Source: an uncultured Flavobacteriaceae bacterium (GTDB lineage Bacteria; Bacteroidota; Bacteroidia; Flavobacteriales; Flavobacteriaceae). Taken from it: a stretch of 64,000 bases of DNA. Below, piece after piece: positions 16,591 through 26,022 of this stretch (position 1 is its first letter; each line of letters begins with the position of its first letter). Under the pieces are notes generated by a model. It was given only the letters and a program-made list of their open reading frames with translations. It ran no database searches and was not told where the DNA came from. The translations under genes and the position numbers were made by a program. The stretch spans positions 248,001 to 312,000 of the forward strand of contig CANLWN010000002.1 in assembly GCA_947494825.1 (NCBI GenBank), in the 5' to 3' direction.

Positions 16591-17886
16591 TTACAGGCCA
16601 AATATTCTTGGCAACCACAGGGATAACTGTGGAAAGTAGGTGATTAAAAAAAGGGCCGCCAGCATGACCAGGAATAACGGCATCAAAGGTTTTATTACAT
16701 TTTGAATGGAGGTCTTGGCGACACCTACCCCAACGAAGAGTACCGAGCCCACCGGGGGTGTGCAAAGACCGATGCATAAATTCAGGACCATGACGATTCC
16801 AAAATGCACAGGGTCCATGCCTAGTTTTGTGACGACCGGTAAGAAGATCGGTGTAAAAATAAGGACCGCTGGGGTAATATCCATAAAAACGCCTACCACC
16901 AACAATAGGAGATTTATAACAAGCAGTATCACAATGCTGTTGTCACTAATACCTAAAAGCACCGAGCTGATTTCCTGTGGAATATTTTCATAGGACAGGG
17001 CCCAAGACATACTCATCGATGCGCCGATCAACAGCATCACAATAGCTGTGGTACAGGATGAAACCAATAAAACCCTAGGCAAATTATCCATAGAGATTTC
17101 CTTGTACCAGAAACCTAACAACAGTGTATACAATACGGCTATCGCGGAAGCCTCGGTAGCCGTAAAAATACCCGCTACTATTCCGCCAATAACAAGGATC
17201 AATAGGAACAAACTGGGCAGAGCCTCCACAAAGGTTTTGATTACTTCCTTCAGCGAGCTTCTTTTCCCAAGCTTAAATCCCTTCTTTTTTGCCCAAAGAG
17301 AGGCCACCACCATTAACAACAAGCCGGTCAAAATTCCCGGAATATAACCTGCAAGGAACAAGGCCGCAATGGACACGCCTCCGCTGGCCAGGGAATAAAC
17401 GATCAATATATTACTGGGGGGTATGATAAGCCCAGTGGTCGCCGAAGTGATGTTGATAGCGGCACCGAATCCTTTGGAGTACCCTTCCTTTTCCATTTGA
17501 GGGCCTAGAATACTACCCATGGCAGAGGCCGATGCCAGGGCCGATCCCGCAATGGCCCCCATAAGCATAGCACCAATTACGTTGATCAAGGCTAGTCCGC
17601 CCGGAAGTGACCCCACTAAGGTTTTTGCAAAGGCGATCAATCTATGGGCAATGCCACCTTTATTCATCAGTTCCCCGGAAAGAATAAACAAGGGTATAGC
17701 CAACAGGGCAAAACTGTCCAACCCCACCCCTATTCGCTGCGAAATGGTAGTAAACGCCGGTAGCGCTGGAATACTGACCAAAATGGTCAATAAGGCCGAT
17801 ATGGCAATACTCCATGCAATGGGTGTTCCGATGGCCAGCAGGCCAACAAAGCTTAGGATCAACATCAGGATGGGTATATATTCCAT
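16591..17886 (-). CDS. dctM: TRAP transporter large permease (DctM)
   Basis: This 431-residue, roughly twelve-helix protein is the ion-coupled translocation subunit of a TRAP transporter. Family features include [65 protein letters not shown], and [16 protein letters not shown] near the C-terminus. It ends about 40 bases before the DUF1080 start and starts 4 bases after the small permease. Position beside uxaC and uxuA indicates a hexuronate or uronate-oligosaccharide substrate. Confidence 0.95.
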   Translation of the reverse strand: MEYIPILMLILSFVGLLAIGTPIAWSIAISALLTILVSIPALPAFTTISQRIGVGLDSFALLAIPLFILSGELMNKGGIAHRLIAFAKTLVGSLPGGLALINVIGAMLMGAIAGSALASASAMGSILGPQMEKEGYSKGFGAAINITSATTGLIIPPSNILIVYSLASGGVSIAALFLAGYIPGILTGLLLMVVASLWAKKKGFKLGKRSSLKEVIKTFVEALPSLFLLILVIGGIVAGIFTATEASAIAVLYTLLLGFWYKEISMDNLPRVLLVSSCTTAIVMLLIGASMSMSWALSYENIPQEISSVLLGISDNSIVILLVINLLLLVVGVFMDITPAVLIFTPIFLPVVTKLGMDPVHFGIVMVLNLCIGLCTPPVGSVLFVGVGVAKTSIQNVIKPLMPLFLVMLAALFLITYFPQLSLWLPRIFGL

Positions 17887-17890
17887 AAGG

Positions 17891-18349
17891 TTATTTGGTT
17901 AAAATATCTGAAATTTTGTAGTACATGATAAGCATTCCACTAAGGGGCATGACCAGATATACCAGGGCCAGCGGTAGCTTGAGGGCCGGTGAATATTGTT
18001 CCAGAATAAAGGTCAGGTACACCAATCTGAAACCACCGATCACCAGGGCAAAAAAGGCAAATGACATGACAATGACAGTGACCAGACGACGTAGTTTCCT
18101 TTGTTTTTTTGTATTGAGTTTCTTGGGAAGAAAATCTATGGCAACATGGGCGTTTTGTCCCGAAACATAGGCCGCCCCCAAAATACCGAGCCAAATCATC
18201 AAGTATCTTGACAGTTCGTCGGTGAAGGAACTTGGAGCCCCCAGGATATATCTGCTAAAGACCTGCCATAGCACATTAAGGACCATCAATGACATGATAC
18301 CCATTAAAAGTCTAGAGAGTATACGGTCTATTTTATTGCGGATCATCAT
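17891..18349 (-). CDS. dctQ: TRAP transporter small permease (DctQ)
   Basis: This 152-residue protein has four hydrophobic helices and the DctQ pattern: FSRYILGAPSSFTDELSRYLMIWLGILGAAYVSGQNAHVAIDFLPKKL, with the conserved W and G-A-A segment, then a C-terminal YLVMPLSGMLIMYYKISDIL helix. It partners the large permease in the inner membrane. It is separated from dctP by a single base and from dctM by 4 bases, so the three subunits are coupled. Confidence 0.93.
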   Translation of the reverse strand: MMIRNKIDRILSRLLMGIMSLMVLNVLWQVFSRYILGAPSSFTDELSRYLMIWLGILGAAYVSGQNAHVAIDFLPKKLNTKKQRKLRRLVTVIVMSFAFFALVIGGFRLVYLTFILEQYSPALKLPLALVYLVMPLSGMLIMYYKISDILTK

Positions 18350-18350
18350 C

Positions 18351-19334
18351 TTAATGGGTTGATTGAATTTTCTTTATCAGTTCGTCTATCTCTTTATCCT
18401 GCCTATAATTATCGTATACCGTGTTTATCTTTTCGATAAACAATTGTTTATCTGGCCGAATTATTTTTACTCCTGCTTTTTGAACTTCTTCCAGTGCTTC
18501 CCTTTCCGATTCTTGCCATAATTTTCGCTGATAGGAAATAGAATTTTTGACAACGGTATTTAGCCATTCCTTTTCTTTTTCCGTGAGCCTGTTCCATAAA
18601 TGTGTCCCGGCCACCAGTACATCGGGAACAATGGTATGTTCGTCCAAAGTGTAATATTTGCAGACCTCATAATGCCTGGATAGATAAAAACTGGGAGGAT
18701 TGTTTTCAGCACCATCTATTACACCCTGCTGCAAGGAGGTATATATTTCGCCCCACGAAATGGGTGTCGGAGAACCCCCAAGTTGCCGAACCATGTCTAT
18801 TGCCGTTTTACTTTCCTGTACCCGGATCTTAAGCCCCTTTAGGTCATCTGGTGCATTTATGGGCTTGTCCTTGGTATAAAAACTGCGACTGCCCGAATCG
18901 TAGTATCCCAATCCCCGGAGCCTAAATTTTTTGCAATCCTCCAGAAGTTCTTTCCCAAGGGAGCCGTCAAATATATTGAAGGCATGCTGTCTGTCCCGAA
19001 AGAGAAAGGGAAGTCCGAAAACCCGCATCCTTGGTGAAAAATTTTCCATTACCGCACCGGATACCTTGGTCACATCCAAACTTCCGATCTGTAAAAGTTC
19101 TAGGCATTCCCGCTCCGTGCCCAATTGCTGGTTGGGATAAATTTTTATGCTAAGTTTTCCATCGGATATCGCTTCCAGATCCTCTCCCATTTTAACCATG
19201 GCCAAATGCACGGAATGATTCACATCAAGGCCATGGGCCAAACGAATGGTCTTGTCCTCCGGCCCCTTATGGCAGCCCAAAAGGACAACTAAGGCCAGGT
19301 ATAAGAAAAGAAATCCCGTTTTGTTACCCATCAT
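18351..19334 (-). CDS. dctP: TRAP transporter substrate-binding lipoprotein (DctP)
   Basis: This protein of about 327 residues captures the substrate outside the inner membrane. A lipoprotein signal (LYLALVVLLGC) is present, which favours starting at one of the tandem ATGs at 19334/19331. The longer frame begins with TTG at 19409 in a four-base overlap with uxaC and would put 25 extra residues before the signal. The mature part shows IRLAHGLDVNHSVHLA, the KIYPNQQLGTEREC strand, and LKGLKIRVQES with the Arg that binds a substrate carboxylate in DctP proteins, then QQGVIDGAENNPPSFY. A carboxylate ligand such as glucuronate fits the neighbours. Confidence 0.9.
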   Translation of the reverse strand: MMGNKTGFLFLYLALVVLLGCHKGPEDKTIRLAHGLDVNHSVHLAMVKMGEDLEAISDGKLSIKIYPNQQLGTERECLELLQIGSLDVTKVSGAVMENFSPRMRVFGLPFLFRDRQHAFNIFDGSLGKELLEDCKKFRLRGLGYYDSGSRSFYTKDKPINAPDDLKGLKIRVQESKTAIDMVRQLGGSPTPISWGEIYTSLQQGVIDGAENNPPSFYLSRHYEVCKYYTLDEHTIVPDVLVAGTHLWNRLTEKEKEWLNTVVKNSISYQRKLWQESEREALEEVQKAGVKIIRPDKQLFIEKINTVYDNYRQDKEIDELIKKIQSTH

Positions 19335-19405
19335 ACCGGTTTTAAAATTTCGGATAAACCTAATCCAACTTCCATTGATATCACCATTTTCCCTATTTAT
19401 ATTCC

Positions 19406-20815
19406 TCAATCGAATTCGAAATATTTTTTTGCATTGTAATAGGATATGTCCTTAACAATACTTCCTACTAGATTTATATCCTGCGGCAGTTCACCCATCT
19501 CCATTTCCTTACCCAATAAATTGCACAGTATGCGTCTGAAATATTCATGTCTGGGAAAGGACAGAAAACTACGGGAATCGGTCAGCATGCCAATAAAACA
19601 ACTAACCAAACCTATATTGGACAGGGCATTCAATTGGTTGGTCATGCCATCCTTTTGGTCCAAAAACCACCATCCGGGACCAAATTGCACCTTGCCCTTT
19701 ACAGATCCATCGTTAAAATTCCCGATCATACTGGCCAATACCTCATTATCCGAAGGATTAATGTTATACAGAATCGTTTTCGCCAATTTGTTGTTACGGT
19801 CCAGGGCGTCTAAAAAAGCGGACAGGCCCTTCGCCTGTTGAAAATCGCCAATGGAATCCCACCCAGTATCGGGACCTAGTGCATGTAACATTCTGGAGTT
19901 ATTGTTCCTAAGGGCCCCCAGGTGAAATTGTTGTACCCACCCATACTCGTGGTATTTTTCCGAGAGAAAAAGCATAATCGCACTCGTGAATTGCCTTATT
20001 TCCTTCTTCTTCAATGCTTTTCCTGATCGTCTTTTATCGAAAACAGCAGCAACCTTACGATGTGGGGCGATTTCAAAGGGTATATTTTCCAAACCGTGAT
20101 CCGCCAACTTGCATCTGTTGGCATTGAAATAAGCTATGCGCTTGGCCAACACCTCACAAAGGGCATCATAGGAATCAATTTCCGTATCTTCGGTTTCTCC
20201 CAGATCTTCCATATAATCGTTAAAGCCCTCATCACTTATGTGAATGGCCTTGTCCGGTCTAAAAGAAGTCCCTACCTTGATTTCAAAATCGCTCGTTGCC
20301 AAGCTTTGGTGGTGTTTCAAATCGTCAATGGGATCCTCCGTAGTGCATACCACCTCCACACCCATGTTACGGAGCAGGCCTTGACAGCTATTTTCGGAGG
20401 CTGCCAGTTGTGCTGTAGTGTTTCTATAAATGGCTGCCGCATTACCGGCATGGAGCAGTTCACGAATCCCAAAATAACGTGCCAACTCCAGATGGGTCCA
20501 ATGGAAAAGGGGGTTTCTAAGTGTATAGGGTATGGCCTCGGCCCATTTTTTGAACTTCGCTTCATCCGAAGCGTTCCCCGTGATATATTTTTCAGGGATT
20601 CCCAAGGTGCGCATGGCACGCCATTTGTAATGGTCGCCGGCGATCCAGGCCTCGGTGATGTTGGTAAAATTTCGGTTGTTGGCAATAGCTGCAGGCGATA
20701 GGTGACAATGGTAGTCTATAATAGGTAATCCCTTTGCATACTCATGATAGAGTTCTTCGGCGAACCTATTGTGCAACAAAAAGTTTTCGTTTATGAATGA
20801 TGGTATCTTGCCCAT
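19406..20815 (-). CDS. uxaC: Glucuronate/uronate isomerase
   Basis: This 469-residue amidohydrolase-fold enzyme converts D-glucuronate to D-fructuronate (or galacturonate to tagaturonate). The family start NENFLLHNRFAEELYHEYAKGLPIIDYHCHLSP carries the HxH metal site (YHCHL, about 36-40). Also present are LELARYFGIRELL, EVVCTTEDPIDDLKHH, MLHALGPDTGWDSIGDF and FGPGWWFLDQKDGM. Length matches UxaC. It sits between uxuA (22-base gap) and the TRAP transporter, catalysing the first cytosolic step after uptake. Confidence 0.96.
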   Translation of the reverse strand: MGKIPSFINENFLLHNRFAEELYHEYAKGLPIIDYHCHLSPAAIANNRNFTNITEAWIAGDHYKWRAMRTLGIPEKYITGNASDEAKFKKWAEAIPYTLRNPLFHWTHLELARYFGIRELLHAGNAAAIYRNTTAQLAASENSCQGLLRNMGVEVVCTTEDPIDDLKHHQSLATSDFEIKVGTSFRPDKAIHISDEGFNDYMEDLGETEDTEIDSYDALCEVLAKRIAYFNANRCKLADHGLENIPFEIAPHRKVAAVFDKRRSGKALKKKEIRQFTSAIMLFLSEKYHEYGWVQQFHLGALRNNNSRMLHALGPDTGWDSIGDFQQAKGLSAFLDALDRNNKLAKTILYNINPSDNEVLASMIGNFNDGSVKGKVQFGPGWWFLDQKDGMTNQLNALSNIGLVSCFIGMLTDSRSFLSFPRHEYFRRILCNLLGKEMEMGELPQDINLVGSIVKDISYYNAKKYFEFD

Positions 20816-20837
20816 GGTTATTAGCGTATTCTATGGG

Positions 20838-22025
20838 TTAGTCTTCGTTTTTCCATTCCCTGAGTATTCCTTCTTCCAAGCCTCTTAGCTCAGCAAGGCC
20901 TCTGAGCCTGCCGATGCATGAATATCCTGGATTGGTCTCTTTTTGTAGGTCGTCCATCATCTGATGCCCATGATCTGGCCGCATGGGGATATGGATATCT
21001 GCCCTCCCATTTTCAAACCGACGTTCTTGCTCCTGGAGCACCAGCTTTACCATTTTGTACATATCGGTTTCACCTTCCAAATGATTGGCTTCATAGAAAT
21101 TTCCATGCGCCACTCTTTTGATATTCCTGAGATGAAGAAAGTGGACTCGATCGCTGAATTGCCCAAAAATACCCTCCAGGTCGTTGTCTGCCCTGACGCC
21201 CAAAGAACCTGTACAGAAGGTAATACCATTGTGCAAAGAGGGTACCGCTTTGAATATATGGGCATAGTCTGCCCCGGTGCTCAAAATCCTCGGTAGGCCA
21301 AAGATCGAAAAGGGCGGGTCATCCGGGTGTGCGCACAGCAATACACCTACCGTTTCGGCCACCGGGACCACCTCGGAGAGGAAATGCACCAAATGTTCCT
21401 GCAATTTGGTTTTGGAAATATTTTTATAGGTTTCAAGTGCAGCTCGAAAATGTGCTATGGAATAACCCTGTTCAGCTCCGGGCAACCCGGCAATAATGTT
21501 TTGGGTAAGTTTTGCAACATCCTCCTTGCCCATTGCCTCATAAAACATCCGCGCCCTGGAAATTTCCTCGGGTGAACATTCCTTTTCCGCTCCCGGTCTT
21601 TTCAAAATATGCTGGTCAAAGGCCAAAAGCGCATCCCTTTCAAAGGCCAGGGCTTTGGAGCCATCGGGCATATCGTAATCCAAGGAGGTCCGTGTCCAGT
21701 CCAAAACCGGCATAAAATTGTAACAGATAAGCTTTATATCACAGCGGGCAAGGTTCCGTATGCTTTGCTTGTAGGTCTCAATATACTGTTGGAAACCCTT
21801 GGTTTGGGTCTTTATCGCCTCGTGCACGGGTACCGATTCCACAACAGACCATGATAATCCTTCTGCCTGGATCATTTTCTTGCGCTTCTCGATTTCCTGA
21901 ACAGGCCATACCCCGCCATTGGGAATATGGTGTAGGGCCGTGACAATACCGCTAGCTCCGGCTTGCTTAACATCTGAAAGGGAAACCGGGTCATTTGGCC
22001 CATACCATCGCCATGTCTGTCTCAT
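20838..22025 (-). CDS. uxuA: Mannonate dehydratase
   Basis: This protein of about 395 residues dehydrates D-mannonate to 2-keto-3-deoxy-D-gluconate. It has the UxuA opening [34 protein letters not shown], the [17 protein letters not shown] segment, [18 protein letters not shown] with metal-binding His/Cys positions, and [16 protein letters not shown] near the C-terminus. Length is typical. I prefer the ATG at 22025 (second Met) over 22037, though both are possible. It follows the SDR gene closely, so reductase and dehydratase are cotranscribed. Confidence 0.96.
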   Translation of the reverse strand: MRQTWRWYGPNDPVSLSDVKQAGASGIVTALHHIPNGGVWPVQEIEKRKKMIQAEGLSWSVVESVPVHEAIKTQTKGFQQYIETYKQSIRNLARCDIKLICYNFMPVLDWTRTSLDYDMPDGSKALAFERDALLAFDQHILKRPGAEKECSPEEISRARMFYEAMGKEDVAKLTQNIIAGLPGAEQGYSIAHFRAALETYKNISKTKLQEHLVHFLSEVVPVAETVGVLLCAHPDDPPFSIFGLPRILSTGADYAHIFKAVPSLHNGITFCTGSLGVRADNDLEGIFGQFSDRVHFLHLRNIKRVAHGNFYEANHLEGETDMYKMVKLVLQEQERRFENGRADIHIPMRPDHGHQMMDDLQKETNPGYSCIGRLRGLAELRGLEEGILREWKNED

Positions 22026-22039
22026 CTTCCGTTCCATAG

Positions 22040-22855
22040 TTATACTCCGCTAAACACACTAAAACCCCCATCAATGGGAATGACGGCCCCTGTTACAAAT
22101 TTAGAGGCCTCACTGCACAAAAAGTGCAGGGCACCGTTAAGCTCTTGAGGTTCTCCAAAACGTCCCATGGGCGTATTCCTGATGATTGCCTCCCCCCTTT
22201 CCGTAAACGACCCATCTGCATTGATGAGCAATTTCCTATTCTGATTTCCGATAAAAAAACCAGGTGCTATAGCGTTTACCCTAATTTCATTACTGAATTT
22301 GGTGGCCATTTCAACGGCCATCCAGCGCGTAAAATTTTCCATGGCGGCTTTGGAAGCCGAATACCCGGCCACCCGTGTAAGCACCCTAGGGACAGACATG
22401 GAAGAGTAATTGACGACGGCACCGCTGCCCTGATCGGCCATAGCTTCGCCAAAAATCAAGGAAGGTACTACCGTACCGTTCAAGTTTAGTGCGGTTACTT
22501 GGTTAAAATCTTCTATGGACAGATCAAAAATGGTCTGGTCAGGACCTATGGTAGCACCGGGCATATTGCCACCTGCTGCGTTTAAGAGTATATCTAACCG
22601 GCCATATTTTTCCAGCACGGTGGTTCTTATCGCCTCCATAGAAGCCTTGGAGAGAATATCACCCTCCAGCACCAATAATTCCCCGCCTTTGGATCTGATT
22701 GCTTTCCCAAGTTCCCGACATTTCCCTTTATCGCGGGTCAGCACGATTAATTTTGCACCTCCAGACGAGAGGCTCAGGGCAGCGGAACTTCCGAGTACCC
22801 CTGTTCCTCCAGTAATAACGGCAACCTTATTTGTAATATCAAAAATTGACTTCAC
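22040..22855 (-). CDS. SDR-family oxidoreductase, probable fructuronate reductase
   Basis: This 271-residue short-chain dehydrogenase has the NAD(P) motif TGGTGVLG (about 15-22), NAAGG (92-96), the catalytic Ser near 151-152, and YSASK (Tyr165, Lys169), with a C-terminal GGFSVFSGV typical of the subfamily found beside uxuA in Bacteroidota. In that context it should reduce D-fructuronate to D-mannonate, replacing the classical long-chain UxuB, which is absent. It is the first gene of the operon, and its start faces the LacI-type regulator. The reductase role is inferred from gene context. Confidence 0.88.
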   Translation of the reverse strand: MKSIFDITNKVAVITGGTGVLGSSAALSLSSGGAKLIVLTRDKGKCRELGKAIRSKGGELLVLEGDILSKASMEAIRTTVLEKYGRLDILLNAAGGNMPGATIGPDQTIFDLSIEDFNQVTALNLNGTVVPSLIFGEAMADQGSGAVVNYSSMSVPRVLTRVAGYSASKAAMENFTRWMAVEMATKFSNEIRVNAIAPGFFIGNQNRKLLINADGSFTERGEAIIRNTPMGRFGEPQELNGALHFLCSEASKFVTGAVIPIDGGFSVFSGV

Positions 22856-22913
22856 CGCTGTGGATTTTTCGTTATGAATTACAATATCCCTAAGACCTCA
22901 TAGATATATGCGA

Positions 22914-22921
22914 CAAACATA
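22914..22921 (-). promoter_or_regulatory. -7 promoter element of the uronate operon
   Basis: On the minus strand this reads TATGTTTG, a TAnnTTTG match about 60 bases before the first gene of the operon. No -33 TTG is found at the usual distance. Confidence 0.5.
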
Positions 22922-22994
22922 GGTGCTCGGGACGCCTATTTTGGGTCAGCATCCTCAACCATCCTCTAGGTTCTGGTACGATTACCAAAATTTT

Positions 22995-23008
22995 CGTGTG
23001 CGCACACG
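22995..23008. promoter_or_regulatory. Perfect 14-bp palindrome, candidate operator for the LacI-type regulator
   Basis: CGTGTGCGCACACG is its own reverse complement, with a GC centre like LacI-family operators, and is flanked by T-rich and A-rich bases. It lies in the 249-base gap between the divergent uronate operon and the regulator gene, about 97 bases before the regulator start and about 75 bases upstream of the operon -7 element. Confidence 0.6.
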
Positions 23009-23104
23009 ATAAAAGTAAGGATTGCGCTTGCATTATACAAACTGTAGGGTCAAAAAAGCACGAAATTTAACGGAAGGTCGTATATTAATGCTTTATTTCG
23101 GAGC

Positions 23105-24175
23105 ATGATTACGATTAAAGAGATTGCGAAGTTGGCTGAGGTTTCTCCCGGCACCGTGGACCGTGTCATACACAATAGACAAGGGGTTTCCGAAAAAACG
23201 GCGAAAAGAATTCGGGGAATTTTGGAGCAACACAACTTTAAGGTAAACCGTATTGCACAATCTCTTGCTCTGAAAAAAAAATATACCATAGCGGTGTTAT
23301 TGCCGGATTCTGATGACGAAAATCTATTTTGGAAATCCCCTTTGGAAGGTATTTGCAAGGCCAAAGACGAACTAATACCCTTTGGGGTGACCGTGGAGAC
23401 CTTTTTCTTTGATCAGAAAGATTCCCGTTCGTACATCAATTCATTTAAACTACTTCTGGCGATTAAACCACAGGGGGTAATTCTGGTGCCTACCTTTAAG
23501 AAGGAGACTGAAGAACTGACCAACACCTTACGGCAGCGGGAAATCCCCTTTAGTTTTTTGAATATTTCCATAAACGGATACGGCAATCTTTCCTTTATTG
23601 GCCAGGATGCATTTAAAAGCGGGGTTTTGGCAGGAAAACTGATGGGGCTGTGTATGGGTCATAAAGTCGATGTGCTCACCGTTCATTCCAGGCCCAATCT
23701 GTCGAATTTCAATAACATCTCGGAGCGGATAAAGGGTTTTGACCATTATTTTGAGGTCAATGATCTTAAAAACACCAATCACTATTTGGAATTAGAGGAT
23801 TTCGGAAATGCCGAACGCGTAAGGGGGAGCATTTCGGAAATCTTGCTCAAAAATCCTGAAATAAAGGGGATTTTTGTTCCGAACAGCCGATCGCATATCA
23901 TCGCAAACCTACTACATGGGTTAGGAAACCCAAAGCCTTTCTTAATAGGTTTTGATATTACGGAACACAATGCAAAAGCCCTTACCGATGGTAAAATCAC
24001 TTTTTTGATTTCCCAAAAACCGGTTGCACAAGGGTATAGGGCTATCGAAACACTCGCTAAGTTTTTGTTGTATAACAGAAAACCGTCTTCGCAAATTTTA
24101 TCGCCCATAGAGATTATCACCAAGGAAAACCTCCCCTATGCCGACCAAAAGAGAGATAGCTTGTTGTCTTTTTAG
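23105..24175 (+). CDS. LacI-family transcriptional regulator
   Basis: This 356-residue regulator has an N-terminal LacI helix-turn-helix (ITIKEIAKLAEVSPGTVDRVIHNRQGVSEKTAKRI at about 2-36), a hinge helix region (RIAQSLALKKK), then a periplasmic-binding-protein-like sensor domain (YTIAVLLPDSDDENLFW, GVILVPTFKKE, IKGIFVPNSR, FLIGFDITEHN). It is divergent from the uronate operon and probably controls it, with a hexuronate or KDG-like inducer. It may also control itself and the esterase/GH20 genes downstream. The effector is an inference from context. Confidence 0.93.
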   Translation: MITIKEIAKLAEVSPGTVDRVIHNRQGVSEKTAKRIRGILEQHNFKVNRIAQSLALKKKYTIAVLLPDSDDENLFWKSPLEGICKAKDELIPFGVTVETFFFDQKDSRSYINSFKLLLAIKPQGVILVPTFKKETEELTNTLRQREIPFSFLNISINGYGNLSFIGQDAFKSGVLAGKLMGLCMGHKVDVLTVHSRPNLSNFNNISERIKGFDHYFEVNDLKNTNHYLELEDFGNAERVRGSISEILLKNPEIKGIFVPNSRSHIIANLLHGLGNPKPFLIGFDITEHNAKALTDGKITFLISQKPVAQGYRAIETLAKFLLYNRKPSSQILSPIEIITKENLPYADQKRDSLLSF

Positions 24176-24288
24176 AAAGGGGTCACATTAGGGCGCAAGC
24201 AGGGGTTTTTGCAGCCATCATAAGGCAGTGACAGAATATAGGGTCTTGCCAAAATATGTTATATTTAAGATTCGAAAATAAACTGGAT

Positions 24289-25182
24289 ATGAAAATACGA
24301 CTTGCACTGTTTCTCGGTTTGTGTACACTAACAGCCGGGTTATCCCAAACTATCGTAGAACTTCCCCATAAGAATTCCGAAAATGTGGTTTGGGAAGGTG
24401 GCGAACGGGAGTACTATTCCAACATATGGAATACGGAAATTGTGAGCAATGTATCGATTCCTACGATGGAGGTCTTTGTCGCGGACCCTGAGCAGGCAAA
24501 CGGTACTTCGGTCATCATTGCCCCGGGAGGAGGTTTATATGCCCACAGTATCAAAAAAGAAGGAACCGATGTGGCCAAATGGCTCAACGCTAAAGGTATA
24601 ACCGCTTTTGTGCTCAAATATCGCCTGGTACCTACCCAAGGGGATGCTGTACAGGAAATCACGGAAGCCGGGGCCCGTAATCCGGCAGAAATCGGGGAAA
24701 AAGTTACACCTATATTGCCCTTGGCCATCCAGGATGGGCTTTCGGCTTTGTCCTATGTGCGTACACATGCGGACACTTATGGTATTCAACCGGACAAAAT
24801 AGGCTTTATGGGTTTTTCTGCCGGAGGGGCCGTCACCATAGGTGTTGCCTACAATTCGAGTTTAGAAAATAGACCGGATTTTATTGTACCCGTCTATCCT
24901 TGGACCGATATTATCCCTATAAAGGATGCTCCTGATAATGCCCCGCCTATGTTGGTGGTCTGTGCCACGGACGACCCGCTCGGTTTGGCGAAGGGAAGTA
25001 TTGCTCTTTATACCGCTTGGTTACAGGAAGGAAAAAAGGTGGGCTTGCATATGTACGCCAAGGGCGGTCACGGTTTTGGAATGCAACCTCAAGGACTGCC
25101 TTCGGACACTTGGATTACCCGATTTTACGAATGGGGCCTATCGGAAGGTTTTATCGCGTTGGCACCGCCAAAAGAAGAATAA
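24289..25182 (+). CDS. Secreted alpha/beta hydrolase, carbohydrate esterase-like
   Basis: This protein of about 297 residues has a signal peptide (KIRLALFLGLCTLTAGLSQ). The mature part is an alpha/beta hydrolase of the BD-FAE/acetylxylan esterase-like group: an oxyanion-hole HG-type loop (SVIIAPGGGLYAHS), the nucleophile elbow GFSAGG, ATDDPLG carrying a probable acidic residue, and KGGHGFGM with the catalytic His. I use the ATG at 24289 because the earlier ATG at 24256 overlaps a TATATTTA box and precedes the signal. It likely removes acyl groups from glycans and follows the LacI-type gene on the same strand. Confidence 0.85.
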   Translation: MKIRLALFLGLCTLTAGLSQTIVELPHKNSENVVWEGGEREYYSNIWNTEIVSNVSIPTMEVFVADPEQANGTSVIIAPGGGLYAHSIKKEGTDVAKWLNAKGITAFVLKYRLVPTQGDAVQEITEAGARNPAEIGEKVTPILPLAIQDGLSALSYVRTHADTYGIQPDKIGFMGFSAGGAVTIGVAYNSSLENRPDFIVPVYPWTDIIPIKDAPDNAPPMLVVCATDDPLGLAKGSIALYTAWLQEGKKVGLHMYAKGGHGFGMQPQGLPSDTWITRFYEWGLSEGFIALAPPKEE

Positions 25183-25370
25183 ATCCTTGCGGCACATGAC
25201 TGAGGTAAACTGCTGAAAACAAGTACAATATATTGGCTCCAGGATAGTAAGACCTCCTAGCTGCCAAAGCCTACCCGAGTACGGCTGATTATATATTGGA
25301 GGAAAGTGCCATTATAGTAGTTGACCAACTTGCAAAATTGCGGTAATTTAGAATTTCAAATTTTTCACCT

Positions 25371-26015
25371 ATGCGATACCTGATTGTGATGCTACTGGCC
25401 GTCTGTATGATGGGTCGTGCGCAGGATAGTCTCCCGTTTGAAGCTGAAGTGGCAGAGATTCAAAAAAAATACGATACGCTTTGGGATGCTTCCAAGGAAA
25501 CCATAGTATTTACCGGAAGTTCCAGTGTTCGCTTGTGGAAAGATCTTGCAACGATTTTCCCAGAACAGCAAATCGTGAATTCGGGCTTTGGGGGATCGCA
25601 GGCCTCCGACCTTTTAATCCATTCGGAAAAACTGATTCTCCGCTTCAATCCCAAAAAGGTCTTTATCTATGAGGGCGACAATGACATTTCGTCAAAAAAA
25701 AAACCAAAACGGATCATCGCCGATATACAGCAGATCATTGCCCTGGTAAAGGAGCATAACAAGGCAACACAAATTGTACTGCTTTCTGCCAAGCCCAGTA
25801 TTGCCAGGTGGCACCTTAGGCGCAAGTACAGACGTTTGAACCGCAGAATCAGGGAAATCTGTGAGCGGGATACCAACCTGGCATTTGCCAACGTCTGGGA
25901 CATTATGCTCAACGGAAGAAAACTAAGGACCGATCTGTTCATTGCAGACGGTTTACATATGAACGCCAAGGGGTATGCCCTTTGGCAAGAGGTAATAACC
26001 AAATACATTAAATAA
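25371..26015 (+). CDS. Secreted SGNH/GDSL-family hydrolase
   Basis: This 214-residue protein has a signal peptide (about 1-17, ending GRAQ) and the SGNH blocks in order: FTGSSSV (nucleophile Ser near 51), GFGGS (oxyanion Gly near 75), GDNDI (Asn104) and DGLHMN (catalytic Asp/His pair) near the C-terminus. It should be a periplasmic esterase, plausibly a carbohydrate deacetylase. It lies 7 bases before the GH20 gene, suggesting cotranscription. The 188 bases before it (25183-25370) hold no recognisable gene. Confidence 0.88.
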   Translation: MRYLIVMLLAVCMMGRAQDSLPFEAEVAEIQKKYDTLWDASKETIVFTGSSSVRLWKDLATIFPEQQIVNSGFGGSQASDLLIHSEKLILRFNPKKVFIYEGDNDISSKKKPKRIIADIQQIIALVKEHNKATQIVLLSAKPSIARWHLRRKYRRLNRRIREICERDTNLAFANVWDIMLNGRKLRTDLFIADGLHMNAKGYALWQEVITKYIK

Positions 26016-26022
26016 TCTGAAC

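Noticed and set aside
20060-20701. 213-codon frame antisense to uxaC
   Set aside because: Antisense shadow of a well-conserved enzyme gene.
22856-23104. Additional small gene between the uronate operon and its regulator
   Set aside because: No frame with a plausible start and length; promoter and operator features account for the gap.
25183-25370. Decayed gene between the two esterases
   Set aside because: No protein pattern recognised in any frame; treated as intergenic sequence.
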